Source: Lysobacteraceae bacterium (GTDB lineage: Bacteria; Pseudomonadota; Gammaproteobacteria; Xanthomonadales; Xanthomonadaceae). From it: a DNA stretch of 6,534 nucleotides. Below are positions 6,267 to 6,534 of this stretch, piece after piece. The stretch spans positions 1-6,534 of the forward strand of contig SEHC01000112.1 in the NCBI GenBank assembly GCA_004173415.1. The letters run 5' to 3'. Position 1 is the first letter of the stretch. Every line of letters starts with the position of its first letter. A program made the position numbers and the translations under genes. The notes beneath the pieces were generated by a model. The model was not told the origin of the DNA, searched no databases, and saw nothing but the letters and a program-made list of their open reading frames with translations.

Positions 6267-6279
6267 AGGGTGGCAACGG

Positions 6280-6534
6280 CTAGTCGCCGTTCTCCTCGAT
6301 CGGGGTAACGTCGCTGACGCGTTCGCGCAGCTCTTTTCCGGGCTTGAAATGCGGAACGTGCTTGGCCGGCAATGCGACCGGGTCGCCGGTCTTCGGATTA
6401 CGTCCGAGACGCGGTGGACGATAGTGCAGGGAAAAACTGCCGAAGCCGCGAATCTCGATGCGCTCGCCCTGGGCCAGGGCACCGCCCATCATCTCCAGCA
6501 GTGACTTCACTGCCAGGTCGACGTCGTCCGCCTT
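6280..6534 (-). CDS. ihfB: Integration host factor subunit beta, N-terminus cut by window edge
   Basis: DNA-bending protein of the HU/IHF family; it pairs with IhfA and binds specific sites, acting in nucleoid structure, transcription and recombination. The frame is open to the right edge, so 84 residues are present (from KADDVDLAVKSLL) and roughly 18-20 N-terminal residues are missing. The Met codon at 6510 is internal. Landmarks: RIEIRGFGSFSLHYR, then the DNA-intercalating arm RLGRNPKTG and the C-terminal helix FKPGKELRERV. IhfB is favoured over HU and IhfA because of the IEIRGFGSFSLHYRPPR form and the KHVPHFKPGKELRERV ending. The short acidic tail (TPIEENGD) is typical of beta subunits. 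It stops at TAG (6280-6282) and reads in the same direction as lapAB. Confidence 0.95.
   Translation of the reverse strand, partial: KADDVDLAVKSLLEMMGGALAQGERIEIRGFGSFSLHYRPPRLGRNPKTGDPVALPAKHVPHFKPGKELRERVSDVTPIEENGD

Noticed and set aside
1..6534. Mobile element, phage, CRISPR, toxin-antitoxin or defence system
   Set aside because: No transposase, integrase, repeat array, terminal repeats or recognised defence domain on either strand; all real genes are core or envelope genes.

Overview
The window is high-GC (hand counts of single 60-base lines give about 70% in most genes) and reads as ordinary chromosome of a gammaproteobacterium. The protein family variants and the gene order suggest the Xanthomonadaceae/Lysobacteraceae (Xanthomonas, Stenotrophomonas, Lysobacter, Luteimonas and relatives). 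This placement is inferred from sequence character and was not searched. No rRNA, tRNA, CRISPR array, transposase, integrase or phage gene is visible. Every large reading frame belongs to a recognisable family, and none is broken.

Left end (1-824, plus strand): the C-terminal two thirds of a degradative thiolase (acetyl-CoA C-acyltransferase), cut by the window edge. It faces a minus-strand gene block and is separated from it by 93 bases holding a very strong bidirectional intrinsic terminator (852-878).

Right side (918-6534, all minus strand), in transcription order from the right edge: ihfB (5' end cut off), lapA, lapB, a WecA/WbpL-type family 4 sugar-phosphate transferase, a WbpM/CapD-type membrane-anchored sugar-nucleotide 4,6-dehydratase, and galU. 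The last four are packed tightly: lapB/transferase overlap by 1 base, transferase/dehydratase by 4 and dehydratase/galU by 4, while lapA and lapB are 17 bases apart. They look like one operon running from lapA, or from ihfB by read-through, to the terminator at 852-878.

The block makes sense as a cell-envelope module. LapA/LapB set the rate of lipid A synthesis by controlling LpxC turnover. The dehydratase and the transferase would make and load the first sugar of an O-antigen or exopolysaccharide repeat onto undecaprenyl phosphate. GalU supplies UDP-glucose. The order ihfB ... wbpL-like, wbpM-like recalls the ends of the Pseudomonas aeruginosa O-antigen locus, but here only lapAB lies between, with no flippase, polymerase or sugar-tailoring genes. 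The most notable points are this compact layout, a Leu in place of the catalytic Tyr/Met of the dehydratase, a GC dip in the 3' part of the transferase gene, and an inverted repeat covering the lapA ribosome binding site. I found no convincing undescribed system.
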